From Trichodelitschia bisporula (lineage: Eukaryota > Ascomycota > Dothideomycetes > Phaeotrichales > Phaeotrichaceae): a stretch of 64,000 nt of DNA. The stretch is from assembly GCA_010356995.1 (NCBI GenBank), contig ML996688.1, positions 434,001-498,000 on the forward strand. Reading direction: 5' to 3'. The position numbers and the translations under genes were made by a program. Below the pieces are notes generated by a model. It saw only the letters and a program-made list of their open reading frames with translations, did no database searches and had not been told where the DNA came from. Shown in pieces: positions 63,119-64,000 of the stretch (the stretch's first letter is position 1; every line of letters starts with the position of its first letter).

Positions 63119-64000
63119 CTAACTGACATAAAACAACTTCATCACACTCAGAACCCTCTTCCGACACACCGGGCACTGATCCATCCGCTTCGCACACCCC
63201 AGGCACGCAACCACATGCCCACAGTCATAGAACGCCGCCTCAGCCCCCTCATCCCAGCAAATGCGGCAAAGCCGCTCCGTCTCCTGCGCCACCTTCCACG
63301 TCGTCACGCCCTCGCCATGGCGCTTATCATGCCGCCAACCCCCCTCGTACTTATTCCCCGTTGACGCCTCCACGTACTGCCCCTGCCCATGCTGCATCCC
63401 GCGCTCCCACGTCCCCTCGTATACATCCCCATTCGCATACACCATCACACCGTCGCCCTGCCGCTCGCCCAACACAAACGACCCGCGGTAGCTATTCCCA
63501 TTGTGATACACGCGGTGCCCGATGCCGTGCGCCTGCCGCGCAACCATGTCGCCCTCGTACCGCTCCGTGCTGAAGTAATCGAGGATGAAGCGGCCGGAGC
63601 ACCAATTTGGGAAGTTGCGCAGATCGCTGCGCGCGCGCAGGAAGTGTGTGATGTCGGTGTGGAGGCCGCGCTCGCGGAGCTCGTTGGCGATTTCGTCTGG
63701 CATCTGTGGCTGGACGATGATAATGGCTCCACAACGCAGTTCCTCGTCGGCGAAGGTCTTGCGACGACGCAGCGAGTGGGCTGCGTCCGTGGCGTTTTCC
63801 TCCCACAGCTGGAGGGCTGTGTCCTTGCCGGAGGAGAGCAACTTGTTTACGGTGTGGTCGATGCGGGCCGATTTCCTCGCCATGTAGGTGCCCTTGTGCA
63901 CCAGCTGTTGGGTCGCGGGTTTGAAGACCTTGAGGAAGAAGATGATATCCTCAGCGCGGGCGGGAATAGCGGCTGGTGGCGGCGGCGGCGGGATTGAGAG
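63119..64000 (-). CDS. MORN-repeat protein with C-terminal RING finger (5' partial)
   Basis: The frame is open to the right edge, so the N-terminus lies outside the window; at least 293 residues are visible. The visible N-terminal part starts with a Pro-rich stretch, then a helical region (AEDIIFFLKVFKPATQQLVHKG). About four MORN repeats follow (63345-63600; motifs YEGDMVARQAHG, YRGSFVLGERQGDG, YEGTWERGMQHGQG, YEGGWRHDKRHGEG), which in other proteins bind membranes or act as spacers. The last ~50 residues form a C3HC4 RING: CRICWDEGAEAAFYDCGH, CLGC, CPVCRKRV, so ubiquitin-ligase activity is likely by family. It ends SVMKLFYVS. Convergent with MRS2. Confidence 0.9.
   Translation of the reverse strand, partial: LSIPPPPPPAAIPARAEDIIFFLKVFKPATQQLVHKGTYMARKSARIDHTVNKLLSSGKDTALQLWEENATDAAHSLRRRKTFADEELRCGAIIIVQPQMPDEIANELRERGLHTDITHFLRARSDLRNFPNWCSGRFILDYFSTERYEGDMVARQAHGIGHRVYHNGNSYRGSFVLGERQGDGVMVYANGDVYEGTWERGMQHGQGQYVEASTGNKYEGGWRHDKRHGEGVTTWKVAQETERLCRICWDEGAEAAFYDCGHVVACLGCAKRMDQCPVCRKRVLSVMKLFYVS

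Overview
The window comes from a filamentous ascomycete (Pezizomycotina). The evidence is a set of spliced protein-coding genes with short introns (about 45-110 nt, GTAAGT/GTATGT-type donors, CAG/TAG acceptors), fungal-specific families (polyprotein ARG5,6; DFG5/DCW1 wall mannosidase; Zn(II)2Cys6 regulator; CYT-4-type mitochondrial RNase; SIN kinase DBF2/SidB) and pyrimidine-rich leaders. The species was not identified. Exon models below were built by joining frames at splice sites, and almost every one closes in frame.

Layout. 0-5 kb: a weak small-gene candidate whose 3' flank resembles the left edge of the window (probable diverged tandem duplication), then ARG5,6 (-). 5.8-6.4 kb: synaptobrevin (-). 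9.0-10.4 kb: GPI-anchored DFG5/DCW1 mannosidase (+). 11.4-13.5 kb: a hexokinase (-) with an N-terminal membrane-anchor extension. 15.0-17.5 kb: a ketopantoate-reductase-like protein (-) with a long disordered tail. 17.5-26.7 kb: a 9.2 kb stretch with no gene I can support. 26.7-28.6 kb: SUB2 (-). 30.1-32.2 kb: DBF2/SidB kinase (+). 33.5-35.5 kb: FYVE-RING protein (+). 35.7-39.1 kb: CYT-4/DSS1 (-), head to head with a MoaD-like sulfur carrier (+). 41.7-44.5 kb: Zn2Cys6 transcription factor (+). 45.8-48.1 kb: MFS transporter (+). 50.5-53.3 kb: SRR1-like protein and SHB17-like sugar bisphosphatase (+). 56.7-60.0 kb: F-box-like/UBA-like protein with a long Ser-Asn repeat (+). 60.7-62.4 kb: MRS2 magnesium channel (+). 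63.1 kb to the right edge: MORN-RING protein (-), 5' partial.

This is mostly core housekeeping chromosome, not an accessory island. I see no transposon, CRISPR array, rRNA or convincing tRNA, and no biosynthetic cluster. Three mitochondrial proteins (ARG5,6, CYT-4, MRS2) and several membrane-traffic or cell-surface proteins (synaptobrevin, DFG5, FYVE-RING) are present, but nothing suggests co-regulated operons. The points most worth a second look are the membrane-anchored hexokinase, the apparent loss of the catalytic lysine in the ketopantoate-reductase-like protein, a MoaD-type carrier ending Ser-Gly instead of Gly-Gly, the 9.2 kb gene-free block with opposing pyrimidine-rich strands, and the F-box/UBA architecture.
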